From positions 1 to 64,000 of the forward strand of contig NZ_JBJMAV010000009.1 of assembly GCF_046600715.1 (NCBI RefSeq): DNA of 64,000 nucleotides. Reading direction: 5' to 3'. Source of the DNA: Lysobacter_C viscosus (lineage in GTDB: Bacteria; Pseudomonadota; Gammaproteobacteria; Xanthomonadales; Xanthomonadaceae). A program made the position numbers and the translations under genes. Numbering within the stretch: the first letter of the stretch is position 1; every line of letters starts with the position of its first letter. Under the pieces are notes generated by a model. The model saw nothing but the letters and a program-made list of their open reading frames with translations, was not told where the DNA came from and did not search any database. Below, piece after piece: positions 8,059 to 17,084 of the stretch.

Positions 8059-9956
8059 TGCCGCTGCACCCCACCGTCAACGCCGTCACCGCCCGCATTG
8101 CCCGCCGCAGCCGCACCCTGCGCGGCGATTACCTCGCCCGGATGGACGCCGCGCGCCACGCGTTGCCGGCACGGAGCCGCCTGGGCTGCGGCAACCTCGC
8201 GCATGGCTTTGCCGCATCCGGCCCCGACAAGCCGCACCTGCGCGGTGCCAGCGGCGGCAACCTGGGCATCGTCACCGCCTACAACGACATGCTCTCCGCG
8301 CACCAGCCGCTGGAGCCCTACCCGACGCTGATCCGCGCCGCCGCGCGCGCAGCCGGTGGCAGCGCGCAGGTGGCCGGTGGCGTGCCGGCAATGTGCGACG
8401 GCGTCACCCAGGGGCGCGAGGGCATGGAACTGAGCCTGTTCTCGCGCGACACCATCGCCCTGGCCACCGCGATCGCCCTGTCGCACGACATGTTCGACGG
8501 CGCTCTGCTGTTGGGCGTGTGCGACAAGATCGTGCCTGGGTTGCTGATCGGCGCGCTCAGCTTCGGCCACCTGCCGGTGGTGTTCGTGCCGGCCGGGCCG
8601 ATGACCTCCGGCCTGCCCAACCGCGAGAAGGCCGCGGTGCGCCAGCGCTACGCCACAGGCCAGGCCAGCCGCGAGGAACTGCTCGAAGCCGAGTCCGCCA
8701 GCTACCACGGTCCCGGCACCTGCACCTTCTACGGCACCGCCAACTCCAACCAGATGCTGCTCGAGGTGATGGGCCTGCACGTTCCCGGCACCGCGTTCGT
8801 CAACCCCGGCACCGCGCTGCGCGACGCACTTACCGTGGCCGCGACCGAGCAGGCGCTGCGCATCACCGCGCTGGCCGAAGGCGCGGGTGGCGAGGGCGCG
8901 CCGTCGACCTACCGCCCGCTGGCCCGCACCGTCGACGAGAAGGCGATCGTCAACGCGATGGTCGGCCTGGCCGCGACCGGCGGCTCCACCAACCACGCCA
9001 TCCACCTGGTCGCGGTGGCACGCGCGGCCGGGTTGCTGATCGACTGGGACGACCTGGACGCGCTGTCGCGGGTGACCCCGCTGCTGGCGCGCATCTACCC
9101 CAACGGTGCTGCGGACGTGAACCACTTCCACGCCGCCGGCGGCATGGGCCGGGTCATCACCGAGCTGCTCGATGCCGGCCTGCTGCACGAGGACATCGCC
9201 TGCGTGCACGGCGGCAGCCTGCGCCAGCAGGCGATGGAGCCCTACCTGGACGATCTCACCCTGCGCTGGCGCGACCCGCCGCCGGCATCGCTGGATCCCG
9301 ACGTGCTGCGCGGCGTGGCCGACCGTTTCGATGGCGAAGGCGGGTTGCGGCGGCTGCAAGGCAACCTGGGCCGCGCGGTGGTGAAGGTGTCGGCGGTGGC
9401 CCCGGAGCACCGCGCCATTGACGCCCCGGCGCGCGTGTTCGAGTCGCAGGACGCGGTGCTGGCCGCGTTCCAGGCCGGCGCGCTGGCGGGGGACTTCGTC
9501 GCCGTCGTGCGCGGCCAGGGGCCCCGCGCCAACGGCATGCCCGAACTGCACAAGCTGATCCCGGTGCTGGGCGTGCTGCAGGACCGCGGCCAACACGTTG
9601 CGCTGTTGACCGACGGCCGCATGTCCGGCGCCTCGGGCAAGGTGCTGGCGGCGATCCACCTGTCCCCGGAAGCCGGCGACGGCGGCCCCATCGCGCGGCT
9701 GCGCGATGGCGACCGGATCCGCATCGATGCCGAAGCCGGCGGCCTGGAGGCGCTCGTCGATCCCGCCCAGTGGGCGTCGCGGGCTGCCGTGCCGCCCGAT
9801 GCATCGCACGCCCACACCGGCATTGGGCGAGAACTGTTCGGGCTGATGCGCGCGGCCACCGGGACTGCCGAGCAGGGTGCCTGCAGCCTGTTCGCGCCGC
9901 TCCCCGACGCGGTCCTGGACGACATCGCCGCGGCCCGGGAGACCGTGGGTGGCTGA
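8058..9956 (+). CDS. edd: Phosphogluconate dehydratase
   Basis: Dehydrates 6-phosphogluconate to 2-keto-3-deoxy-6-phosphogluconate (KDPG), the defining step of the Entner-Doudoroff pathway, using an iron-sulfur cluster. The 632-residue protein has the IlvD/Edd signature CDKIVPG, the conserved AMCDGVTQG segment, GGSTNHAIHL and a late GRMSGASGK block. Start ATG 8058 overlaps the pgl stop by one base and gives the expected family length. A longer open reading frame upstream of 8058 is only readthrough of the pgl region. Edd proteins differ from IlvD in length and context, and this context (zwf, pgl, eda) settles the choice. Confidence 0.97.
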   Translation: MPLHPTVNAVTARIARRSRTLRGDYLARMDAARHALPARSRLGCGNLAHGFAASGPDKPHLRGASGGNLGIVTAYNDMLSAHQPLEPYPTLIRAAARAAGGSAQVAGGVPAMCDGVTQGREGMELSLFSRDTIALATAIALSHDMFDGALLLGVCDKIVPGLLIGALSFGHLPVVFVPAGPMTSGLPNREKAAVRQRYATGQASREELLEAESASYHGPGTCTFYGTANSNQMLLEVMGLHVPGTAFVNPGTALRDALTVAATEQALRITALAEGAGGEGAPSTYRPLARTVDEKAIVNAMVGLAATGGSTNHAIHLVAVARAAGLLIDWDDLDALSRVTPLLARIYPNGAADVNHFHAAGGMGRVITELLDAGLLHEDIACVHGGSLRQQAMEPYLDDLTLRWRDPPPASLDPDVLRGVADRFDGEGGLRRLQGNLGRAVVKVSAVAPEHRAIDAPARVFESQDAVLAAFQAGALAGDFVAVVRGQGPRANGMPELHKLIPVLGVLQDRGQHVALLTDGRMSGASGKVLAAIHLSPEAGDGGPIARLRDGDRIRIDAEAGGLEALVDPAQWASRAAVPPDASHAHTGIGRELFGLMRAATGTAEQGACSLFAPLPDAVLDDIAAARETVGG

Positions 9957-10968
9957 GCGCCCCGGCAGCCTCGACGAGTTGGCGCTGATCGCCGACATCG
10001 GCGGCACCAACGCGCGCTTCGCCCTGACCGACGCCGCACCGGTGCCGCGCATCCTGCATTCGCGCGCGCTGCGCAACGCCGACTACGCCAGCCTGCAGCA
10101 CGCGGCGGAGGCCTACCTCGACGACATCGGCGCACGACCGCGTCGCGCTGCGATGGCGCTGGCGTGCCCGGTGCACACCGACGAGATCCGGCTGACCAAC
10201 CGCGCCTGGTCGTTCAACCGCGACGAGCTGCGCGCCGCGTTGGGATTGGACGAGCTGCACCTGCTCAACGACTTCGGCGCGGTGGCCTGGTCGGTGCCGG
10301 CGCTGGCAGCGGACGAACGCGCCCACCTCTATGGCCCGGTGCAGGCCGATCTGGCCGGACCCGCCAGTGTGCTCGGGCCGGGCACGGGGTTTGGGGTTGC
10401 GCTGCTGGTGGGCGATGCGGCGCGCGGCTGGCAGGCGGTGGAAACCGAAGGCGGGCATGTCAGCTTCGCGCCGATCGGCGACGAAGAACACGCACTCGCG
10501 CGGTGGATGAACGCACGCCACGGCCGCACGTCCTGGGAGCGGCTGCTGTCGGGCAGCGGTCTGTCGTCGATCGACGCGGTGTTGCGCGGGATCGATGCCG
10601 GGGTCGACGTGGGGACCCCGCACCTGGCACTGGCACCGCGCGAGCCCTCGGCGGTGGTGGCGGCAGCGCTTGACGGCCATGACACGGTCGCGCGGCGCGC
10701 GCTGGCGCGGTTCTGCGCGATCCTGGGGAGCGTGGCGGGCGACGCGGCGCTGCTGCACGGTGCGCGCACGGTGATGATCGCCGGCGGCATCATCCCTCGG
10801 TTCATCCCGTTCCTGCGCAGCAGCGCATTCCGCGAGCGGTTCCTGTCCAAGGGGCGCTTCGCCGCCTACCTGGAGTCGGTATCGGTGCAGGTGGTGACCC
10901 ACCCGCACCCCGGGCTGCTCGGCGCCGCGGTGGCGCTGCGGCTGCCTCAGAAAGTGGAGACGGCCTGA
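9949..10968 (+). CDS. glk: Glucokinase (bacterial Glk type)
   Basis: Phosphorylates intracellular glucose with ATP. The 339-residue protein has the phosphate-binding motif ADIGGTNARFAL near residues 15-26, the adenosine-region GPGTGFGVALL, and ETEGGHVSFAP with conserved Glu and His, typical of the Glk family without a ROK zinc motif. GTG 9949 is preferred: it overlaps the edd stop by eight bases and places the ADIGGT motif at the family's usual distance. A kinase within the Entner-Doudoroff operon implies that glucose enters unphosphorylated, which fits the sodium symporter gene downstream. Confidence 0.94.
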   Translation: MAERPGSLDELALIADIGGTNARFALTDAAPVPRILHSRALRNADYASLQHAAEAYLDDIGARPRRAAMALACPVHTDEIRLTNRAWSFNRDELRAALGLDELHLLNDFGAVAWSVPALAADERAHLYGPVQADLAGPASVLGPGTGFGVALLVGDAARGWQAVETEGGHVSFAPIGDEEHALARWMNARHGRTSWERLLSGSGLSSIDAVLRGIDAGVDVGTPHLALAPREPSAVVAAALDGHDTVARRALARFCAILGSVAGDAALLHGARTVMIAGGIIPRFIPFLRSSAFRERFLSKGRFAAYLESVSVQVVTHPHPGLLGAAVALRLPQKVETA

Positions 10969-11618
10969 TGTGGACACCTGATGGAAATGCCGCCCGGGTC
11001 GACGGCCTGTTCGCGCGCGCCCCGGTGCTGCCGGTCCTGGCGATCGCCCGGCTGGACGATGCGGTGCCCCTGGCCCGGGCACTGGTCGAGGCGGGCCTGC
11101 CGGTGCTGGAGGTGACCCTGCGTACCGACTGCGCGCTCGCGGCAATCGCCCGGATCGCGCGCGAAGTGCCCGGCGCGATGGTGGGCGCAGGGACCGTGCT
11201 GACGCCCGAGGACCTGATCGCGGTGGCCGACGCCGGTGCGGCGTTCGCGATTTCCCCCGGCGCCACGGAGCCGCTCTACGCCGTGGCGCGCGAAGCGTCG
11301 CTGCCGTGGATTCCCGCGGTCGCCACGGCCAGCGAGGCCATGGTCGGCCTGGACCACGGCCACATGCGCTTCAAGTTCTTCCCCGCCGAAGCCGCCGGCG
11401 GTGTCGCAGCGCTGAAGGCACTTGCCGGGCCGTTTCCGCAGCTGCGGTTCTGCCCCACCGGCGGCATCGATGCCGCCAGTGCACCGCGCTATCTGGCGCT
11501 GTCGAACGTGGCCACGGTCGGGGGGTCGTGGATGGTGCCCGCCGAGGCCGTGGATGCGCGCGATTGGGGTCGGATCGGCGCCCTCGCCCGCGAAGCGGCC
11601 GCGCTTCGCGCGCCCTGA
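10968..11618 (+). CDS. eda: KDPG/KHG aldolase
   Basis: Cleaves KDPG to pyruvate and glyceraldehyde-3-phosphate. The 216-residue class I aldolase contains the Schiff-base lysine in FKFFPAE (K136), the conserved glutamate in LEVTLRT (E48) and the phosphate-binding CPTGGI segment. ATG 10968 overlaps the glk stop by one base, completing the operon. The array of REP elements immediately downstream probably marks the 3' end of the transcript. Confidence 0.97.
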   Translation: MWTPDGNAARVDGLFARAPVLPVLAIARLDDAVPLARALVEAGLPVLEVTLRTDCALAAIARIAREVPGAMVGAGTVLTPEDLIAVADAGAAFAISPGATEPLYAVAREASLPWIPAVATASEAMVGLDHGHMRFKFFPAEAAGGVAALKALAGPFPQLRFCPTGGIDAASAPRYLALSNVATVGGSWMVPAEAVDARDWGRIGALAREAAALRAP

Positions 11619-11713
11619 CCCCGCCGCGCCGATCGCGATCGCGCACGCCGGCGTGCCATAGCGGCGTCAGCCACGACGGCGGAAACCGAACCACCGCGCA
11701 CCCGCATCTGGGG

Positions 11714-12345
11714 GTAGGAGCGACGTAAGTCGCGATCACGCTCGCCGGCGTGCCAGGACGGTCGCGACTCACGTCGCTCCTACAGGTGGGAGGCGAGGAC
11801 GGCCCCCCGGCTGGAGCGGTTCCTGTACCGGCGCTCCAAGGCCCATCTGGTAACGCCGCGCCAGCGCCCGGCTGTCGGTAGGAGCGGCGTCAGCCGCGAC
11901 CGTGCAAACCGGATGACCGCGCACCGACACGTCGAGGTGGGAGCGACGTAAGTCGCGATCACGCTCGCCGGCGTGCCAGGACGGTCGCGACTCACGTCGC
12001 TCCTACAGGGTAGGTCGCGGAAAATTGCCTGCGAATGGAGCAACTGCTGTAGCGGCGATCCAAGGTGGAACCGGGACGCCGCGCCAGCGCCCGACCGTCG
12101 GTAGGAGCGGCGTCAGCCGCGACCGTGCAAACCGATCACCGGGCACCGACATCTCGAGGTAGGAGCGACGTAAGTCGCGACCGTGCAAACCGGATGACCG
12201 CGCACCGACACGTCGAGGCAGGAGCGACGTAAGTCGCGATCACGGACGCCGGCGTGCCAGGACGGTCGCGACTTACGTCGCTCCTACGGGCGGGAGGCGG
12301 GGACGGTCCCCCGGCGGCGAAGGCGTTCTGGCGGTTTGCGCTTGC
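11714..12345. repeat. Tandem array of a REP-containing unit of about 222 bp
   Basis: This fills most of the gene-free stretch between eda and the symporter gene. Unit A (11714-11936) and unit B (11937-12158) align over their full length at offset 223. Unit C (12159-12217) is a 59-base version with the middle deleted, and unit D (12218 to about 12330) is a partial copy that runs up to the symporter stop. Nine REP cores are present in two forms, GCGAC-GTAA/GTGA-GTCGC and GCGGC-GTCA-GCCGC. Within A, B and D the first two cores face each other. No coding sequence or transposase is seen here. Confidence 0.85.
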
Positions 12346-13770
12346 CTATGCGTTGGCGGCCTGCGCAAGCCGCCCACTGTCGCGATCCAGCAACCGGCTC
12401 ATTCCCCAGATCAGGGCGATCGTCGCCACCAGGGTGATGAACATCAGGTGGATGTAGTGCAGCGGCGACCACACGAAGGTGAAGACCGCATACAGGGCAG
12501 CGCCGAACAGCAAACCGGTGCGAGCCGCGCGCGGGTCGATGCGGGTGAAGGCCACCGCCACGATGAAGGCGGCCAGCACTGGCATCGAGTACAGGCCGTT
12601 GAGCTGCTGGAGGGTCGCGATGATGCTCTGCGAATGCTGGTACAGCGGCACCATCGCCAGCGAGACGCCGGCGAACACTACCGCCACCCGCTGGCCGATC
12701 CGGCGGGCGTCGGCACCGGGATTGATCCTCGCCAGGTGGATGTCGCAGGTGTACAGCGCCGCGGCCGAATTCAGGCACGAGTTGAAGCTCGACAGCACCG
12801 CGCCGGTGATCACCGCCGCGAACGCGCCCGACAGCCACGCCGGCAGCACGTCGCCGACCAGTTGCCCGTATGCCACGTCGCCGACATCGCCGTACAGCTT
12901 GAACGCGATCACGCCGGGGAAGATCACCACCAGCGGGGTGAGCAGCTTGAACGCGGCCGCCGCATGGATGCCCTTCTGCGCCTCGCGCACCGACCCCGCG
13001 GCCAGCGCGCGCTGCGCGATCACCATGTTGGTGCCCCAGTAGAAGACATGGATGAACAGCATGCCGGTCAGCAGCGTGGTCCACGGGATGTCCGACTCCG
13101 GCCCGCCCACCAGCGTCCAGCGCTCGGCCGGGATCCCCGACAGGTCCCAGTCCACCGCGGCCAGTGCGAACAGCGTGACCACCAGGCCCATCACCAGCAG
13201 GCCCAGGCCGTTGAAGGTGTCGGAGATGGCGATGGCGCGCAGTCCGCCGAAGGCCGCGTACGCCAGGCCGGCGGCGGCGAACAGTGCGGCGATCACGATC
13301 ACCGGCCAGTCGATCCCGAACATCGACTTCATGAAGACGGACCCGGTGTAGAGCACCACCGGCAGCAGGATGAACATGTAGCCGAGCATGAAAAGTACCG
13401 ACACCGCGCGGCGCAGCCCGGGGTCGCCCAGGCGGTGCTCCAGCAGTTCGGTGGTGGTGGTGCAACCGTAGCGGTAGTACATCGGCACCAGCACGTGGGC
13501 CAGCACCAGCAGGCCGGCGGCGGCGCCGAACTCCCACCACGCCACCAGCATCATCTGCGCGCCATTCATGCCCACGATCTGCTCGGCGCTGAGGTTGGTC
13601 AGCAGAAGGCTGCCGGCGATCACCGGCCAGGTCAGGCTGCCCCCGGCCAGGAAGTAGTCGCGCGAGGCGTCGCCGGTGCGCTGCGCACGCGCGCACCGCC
13701 ACCACGTCAGCGCCGCCACCAGCGCGCTCAGGGCCAGGAACACCGTTACCTGCACTGCCGTCGAATTCAT
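12346..13770 (-). CDS. Sodium/solute symporter (SSS family), probable hexose transporter
   Basis: Inner-membrane secondary transporter driven by the sodium gradient, 474 residues, with about a dozen or more hydrophobic helices from the N-terminus on. DYFLAGGSLTW near residue 32, LLLTNLSAEQIVGMNG in the first unwound helix region and NSCLNSAAALYTCDIHL late in the protein are characteristic of SGLT-like members. ATG 13770 is chosen because GGAGGCGGGCGG stands directly before it; a longer frame to 13881 has no membrane features. Glucose as substrate is inferred from the flanking glucokinase operon and TonB receptor; galactose or another sugar is possible. Confidence 0.87.
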   Translation of the reverse strand: MNSTAVQVTVFLALSALVAALTWWRCARAQRTGDASRDYFLAGGSLTWPVIAGSLLLTNLSAEQIVGMNGAQMMLVAWWEFGAAAGLLVLAHVLVPMYYRYGCTTTTELLEHRLGDPGLRRAVSVLFMLGYMFILLPVVLYTGSVFMKSMFGIDWPVIVIAALFAAAGLAYAAFGGLRAIAISDTFNGLGLLVMGLVVTLFALAAVDWDLSGIPAERWTLVGGPESDIPWTTLLTGMLFIHVFYWGTNMVIAQRALAAGSVREAQKGIHAAAAFKLLTPLVVIFPGVIAFKLYGDVGDVAYGQLVGDVLPAWLSGAFAAVITGAVLSSFNSCLNSAAALYTCDIHLARINPGADARRIGQRVAVVFAGVSLAMVPLYQHSQSIIATLQQLNGLYSMPVLAAFIVAVAFTRIDPRAARTGLLFGAALYAVFTFVWSPLHYIHLMFITLVATIALIWGMSRLLDRDSGRLAQAANA

Positions 13771-13848
13771 CCGCCCGCCTCCCCATGGCGTGCCCGCCTC
13801 GAGCGTTCCGCCACCGCGATGTGCAACGCGCCGCGACTGCGGCGCACG

Positions 13849-13886
13849 AAAAAAAGCCCCTGCCGACGACCCGGTCGGCAAGGGCA
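13849..13886 (-). terminator. Rho-independent terminator of the TonB receptor gene
   Basis: On the minus strand a 12-base stem (GCCCTTGCCGAC paired with GTCGGCAGGGGC, one G-T wobble) with a six-base loop is followed by seven T residues. It lies 34 bases after the receptor stop and before the symporter start, so the symporter likely has its own promoter or depends on readthrough. Confidence 0.85.
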
Positions 13887-13919
13887 GGGGGTCACGCCTC
13901 GTGCATCTGCGCTTGCGGA

Positions 13920-16652
13920 TCAGAAGGTGTAGCCGACGCCGAACAGCACCGAGCGGCCGTACTCCTCGTAGCGTTGCGCCAGCCCGCTGTCGAAGAAGTA
14001 CTCGCGGTACGGCTCGTCGGTCAGGTTGTTGACCTGCAGCAGCAGCGAAAGCCCTTCCAGCGCGGTGCCGTCGGCGAAGCTGTAGCCGATCTGCGCATCC
14101 AGCACCTCCTCGCCCTTGATGTAACGCGGGGTTCGGTCCGCGCCGAAGCCCTGGATCTCACCCAGGAAATCGCTGCGCTTGCGCTGGCTGACGCGCGCCT
14201 GGAAGCCTGCGCGCTCGTAGTACAGGGTGATGTTGGTGACCTTGTCCGACAGGCCGGCGATCGGCTCGTCGGGACCGTCCGGGCCCAGCCGCTTGATCGA
14301 GCTGTCGGTGTCGGAGTGGTTGGCCTGGATGCCAAACCCTTCCAGCGCCGGGGTGAACAGGTTGAAAGGAATCGACACCGCGAACTCCCAACCACTCAGG
14401 TTGCCGCCCCGGCCGTTGGCCGGCGAGGTGGAGAACCCGATCGGCGAGGGGGTGGGGCCGGTGTAGCCATCGGGCACCGGGTAGCCGGAGGCGTCGACCT
14501 GGATCTGCTGGTCGTAGATGTAGGTGCGCAGGTCCTTGTAGAAGTACGCGGCGCTGACGTAGCCGCTCTCGCCGAAGTACTTCTCATACGAGGCGTCGAA
14601 CGCGTTGGCTTCCCACGGCTCCAGCGCCGGGTTGCCGCCACTGCCCTCCCAGCGCGCCTGGTCGCCACCCTGGTTGAACACGATGGAGGAGTTGTTGCTG
14701 GCACGCAGCTGGTCGATGCGGGGGCGCGCCATCTGCCGGGCCGCGGCCACGCGCAGGGTCTGGTCGCGGGGCAGCAGGAACGAAAGGTTCAGGCTGGGCA
14801 GTACGTCGGTGTAGTCGGTGCCGCCGCTGATCGGCGTTGCATTGGCGGCGTCGCCGGCCACCAGGAAGAAGCCGTCGGAGGACTGGTCGGTGTTGACCAC
14901 CTGCACGCCCACGTTGCCGCGCAGCCCCACCGAACCCAGGTAGGTGTCGATGTTGCCCTGCACGTAGAACGTCGACTGCTCCTCGTTCACCGTCCACTGT
15001 TTGTTGAGGATGTCGGCGTTGATGTTGTCGGCCAGCACGTAGTACTCGCGCAGCACGCCGTTGATGTCGTAGCCGAAACTGCCCGGCACCCCGGTGAACG
15101 ACAGGTCGACCGGGTTGAGGATGAAGCGCGGGTCGACCACCACCTCGTCGGCCCCCGGCTCGCCGCGCGCCGGACCGCCCGCCAATTCCAGGAACGCCTC
15201 CGGCACGCTGCGTTGCTTCTCGCGCTCGGAGTGGTTGGCACCGAACTCGATGCCGCTGAACATGCCTGCGTCGAAGCTGCGTTCGAAGTCGAGGCGGAAC
15301 GAGGTCATCTCGTCCTCCACCTGCGGCGTCTTGATGTAGCCGTCCTGGCCCCAGCCACCCGGGTCGGTCAGCACGATCAGCGCCGGATCGGTGTAGTCCA
15401 GGCCGAACGTCAGCGTCGGCTTGCCGGTGGACTGGTCAAGGCGGAAGTCCACGTTGTCGGTGACGCCGGCGCGGGTGCCCGAGTAGGTCTCCAGGATCGA
15501 TTCGCGGCGCTCGGCGCTGGAGTAGCTGGCATCGCCGCTCACCGTCCAGTAGTCGCCCAGCTGCCAGGTGTGGTTCCAGCCGATCGCGAACAGCTCGTCG
15601 TCGCCCTCGTTGAGGTCGTTGCGAAGCACCGGTCGCACGTTCTGGAACGTGCCTCCGACCACCACGCCGTTCTCGACCTGCGGGTTGACCAGGGTAGCGC
15701 CGCTCCAGCCCAGGCCCACTTCCAGGAAGCGGGTGGTCTCGGCCTTCTCGAACTCGGAGTGGAACAGGTCCAGTGTGGTCTCGTAGGCGTCGTTCGGGCG
15801 CCACTGCAGTACGCCCATAACGCCCTGGCGGGTGTTGTCGGTCGAAGACGCCAGCGACTTGCTGCCGCCCAGCACGGCGTTACCGGGGCTGCCGCCGTTG
15901 TTGGTGGGGTAGCCCCAGGCCTCCCAGCGGTTGGCCTGGCCGGGCGCGTCGTAGCGCGACAGCCCCAGCGCGATGCCCAGGGTGCCGTCCATGAACTGAT
16001 CGATGTACGAGGCGCTCAGTCGAGTGCCGGTGTCATCGGTGCCCGGGTTGAGCTCGCCGAGCGAGTTCTTCTCGTAGCGTGCATTGAGCGAGACCACGCG
16101 ATCGGGGAACGCCAGCGGACGCACCGTCCGCAGGTCGATGGTTCCCGACAGGCCCTGGCCGACCAGCGATGCATCCGGCGTCTTGTAGACCACCACGCCA
16201 TTGATCAGCTCGGCCGGATACTGGTCGAACTCCACGGTGCGGTTGTCGCCGACGCTGACCTGCTCGCGGCCGTTGAGCAGCGTGGTGCCGTAGTCGCCGG
16301 ACAGGCCGCGGATCGAGATGGTGGAGGAGCGGCCCGCCACGCGCTGCGCGGCCAGGCCGGGCAGGCGGTTGATCGAGTCGGCGATGGACACGTCCGGCAG
16401 CTTGCCGATGTCCTCGGCGGAGATCGCCTCGACGATGCTGGTGGACTCGCGCTTGGCCTCGATCGCACGCTCGATGCCGGCGCGCACGCCGGTCACGGTG
16501 ATGCGGTCCAGGTCGGTGGCGTCGGTGTCGGACTGCGCGGTCGCGTCGGCGTCGGCCTGGGCCGCGGGGGCCTCCTGGGCGTGGACCTGGGCGGCCAGCA
16601 TCGCAGTCGCGGACAGCAGCGCCACGCTCAACAGGTTGCGTCGGAATTTCAC
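13920..16652 (-). CDS. TonB-dependent outer-membrane receptor (Xanthomonas/Caulobacter subfamily), probable sugar uptake
   Basis: A 910-residue beta-barrel receptor. GTG 16652 follows GGAGGGGAGTTAC and starts a clean signal peptide (KFRRNLLSVALL, cleavage about AHA/Q at 25). A probable TonB box/linker DRITVTGVRAG precedes the plug domain, whose EAISAEDIGKLPDVSIADSINRLPGL and RGLSGDYGTTLLNGR are hallmarks of this subfamily. The barrel ends with a terminal phenylalanine. Such receptors often import oligosaccharides. Its position beside the glucose operon and symporter, and the shared LacI-type palindrome upstream, point to glucose or a glucoside. It ends at a clear terminator. Confidence 0.93.
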   Translation of the reverse strand: MKFRRNLLSVALLSATAMLAAQVHAQEAPAAQADADATAQSDTDATDLDRITVTGVRAGIERAIEAKRESTSIVEAISAEDIGKLPDVSIADSINRLPGLAAQRVAGRSSTISIRGLSGDYGTTLLNGREQVSVGDNRTVEFDQYPAELINGVVVYKTPDASLVGQGLSGTIDLRTVRPLAFPDRVVSLNARYEKNSLGELNPGTDDTGTRLSASYIDQFMDGTLGIALGLSRYDAPGQANRWEAWGYPTNNGGSPGNAVLGGSKSLASSTDNTRQGVMGVLQWRPNDAYETTLDLFHSEFEKAETTRFLEVGLGWSGATLVNPQVENGVVVGGTFQNVRPVLRNDLNEGDDELFAIGWNHTWQLGDYWTVSGDASYSSAERRESILETYSGTRAGVTDNVDFRLDQSTGKPTLTFGLDYTDPALIVLTDPGGWGQDGYIKTPQVEDEMTSFRLDFERSFDAGMFSGIEFGANHSEREKQRSVPEAFLELAGGPARGEPGADEVVVDPRFILNPVDLSFTGVPGSFGYDINGVLREYYVLADNINADILNKQWTVNEEQSTFYVQGNIDTYLGSVGLRGNVGVQVVNTDQSSDGFFLVAGDAANATPISGGTDYTDVLPSLNLSFLLPRDQTLRVAAARQMARPRIDQLRASNNSSIVFNQGGDQARWEGSGGNPALEPWEANAFDASYEKYFGESGYVSAAYFYKDLRTYIYDQQIQVDASGYPVPDGYTGPTPSPIGFSTSPANGRGGNLSGWEFAVSIPFNLFTPALEGFGIQANHSDTDSSIKRLGPDGPDEPIAGLSDKVTNITLYYERAGFQARVSQRKRSDFLGEIQGFGADRTPRYIKGEEVLDAQIGYSFADGTALEGLSLLLQVNNLTDEPYREYFFDSGLAQRYEEYGRSVLFGVGYTF

Positions 16653-16754
16653 GTAACTCCCCTCCGGAAAATCGTGCGGGTTTCTTGATGGCCGGCGGCC
16701 AGGTATGTCGCGCTGCATGCGCGGCTCGGCACCGGCTTCCCCCGGGGCGGACCC

Positions 16755-16782
16755 ATCCTATGCCCGGGCTGCACTGCACAAA
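16755..16782 (-). promoter_or_regulatory. Candidate promoter of the TonB receptor gene
   Basis: On the minus strand TTTGTG (16777-16782) and TAGGAT (16755-16760) are separated by 16 bases. TAGG[CA]T also appears before zwf at a similar distance from the shared palindrome. Moderate match only. Confidence 0.4.
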
Positions 16783-16788
16783 TCCCGC

Positions 16789-16802
16789 TGCAAACGTATT
16801 CA
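16789..16802. promoter_or_regulatory. LacI-type operator candidate upstream of the TonB receptor
   Basis: TGCAAACGTATTCA differs by one base from the site before zwf (5817-5830). It lies 28 bases upstream of the TAGGAT box of the receptor promoter, almost the same position as in the zwf promoter. Confidence 0.6.
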
Positions 16803-16969
16803 TGGCGGCGATGCAGGCAGGCGACGCATGGCAGTGGCACGCCGCGGCAGACGCCCGCCCCGCGTGCGCCCTCCTGCACGTCCCCGCGCCCCGCGCGCCG
16901 GGCCACGCCGCCGCCCGGCGCGTGCGCGATCGGCACCCGCCGCGGCATGGCCGCAACGCCGACGCCGTT

Positions 16970-16993
16970 GTAGGAGCGACGTGAGTCGCGACC
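16970..16993. repeat. Single GTAG-type REP element
   Basis: GTAGGAGCGACGTGAGTCGC and the following ACC match the REP cores at 4820 and 11714, here as a solitary copy in a divergent promoter region. Confidence 0.8.
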
Positions 16994-17028
16994 CGCGCAA
17001 TCGGCCCAAGCCCCGCGGGTCGTGGCGC

Positions 17029-17056
17029 TTGACAGCGGTCGGCAAGGGAATATAGT
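17029..17056 (+). promoter_or_regulatory. Strong sigma-70-like promoter of the marR cassette
   Basis: TTGACA at 17029-17034 and TATAGT at 17051-17056 are separated by 16 bases, a near-consensus promoter and the clearest one in this GC-rich window. Its -10 box overlaps the AGTTG-N7-CAAC operator. Confidence 0.85.
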
Positions 17057-17070
17057 TGGCACACGCAACC
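17054..17070. promoter_or_regulatory. MarR-type operator candidate 1 (AGTTG-N7-CAAC)
   Basis: AGTTG and CAAC half-sites separated by seven bases overlap the -10 box of the marR promoter, the classical position for autorepression. The same architecture recurs at 17632-17648. Confidence 0.65.
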
Positions 17071-17084
17071 AATGTGATGCCTCC

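Larger units (their letters stand above)
16653..17084. other. Divergent intergenic region between TonB receptor and marR
   Basis: No gene is supported in these 432 bases. The left part holds the receptor leader, a minus-strand -10-like TAGGAT (16755-16760) with TTTGTG 16 bases upstream, and the LacI-type site. The right part holds one REP element and the strong marR promoter with its operator. Confidence 0.7.

Noticed and set aside
5757..10076. A 1439-residue open frame on the minus strand
   Set aside because: It is the antisense of zwf, pgl, edd and glk, which have clear family motifs. The frame shows Arg/Gly/His-rich low-complexity translation typical of GC-rich shadows.
11714..12287. Repeats considered as a CRISPR array
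   Set aside because: The units are about 222 bp and palindromic, with no regular 25-40 base direct repeats and unique spacers, and no cas genes are near. They are REP/BIME elements.
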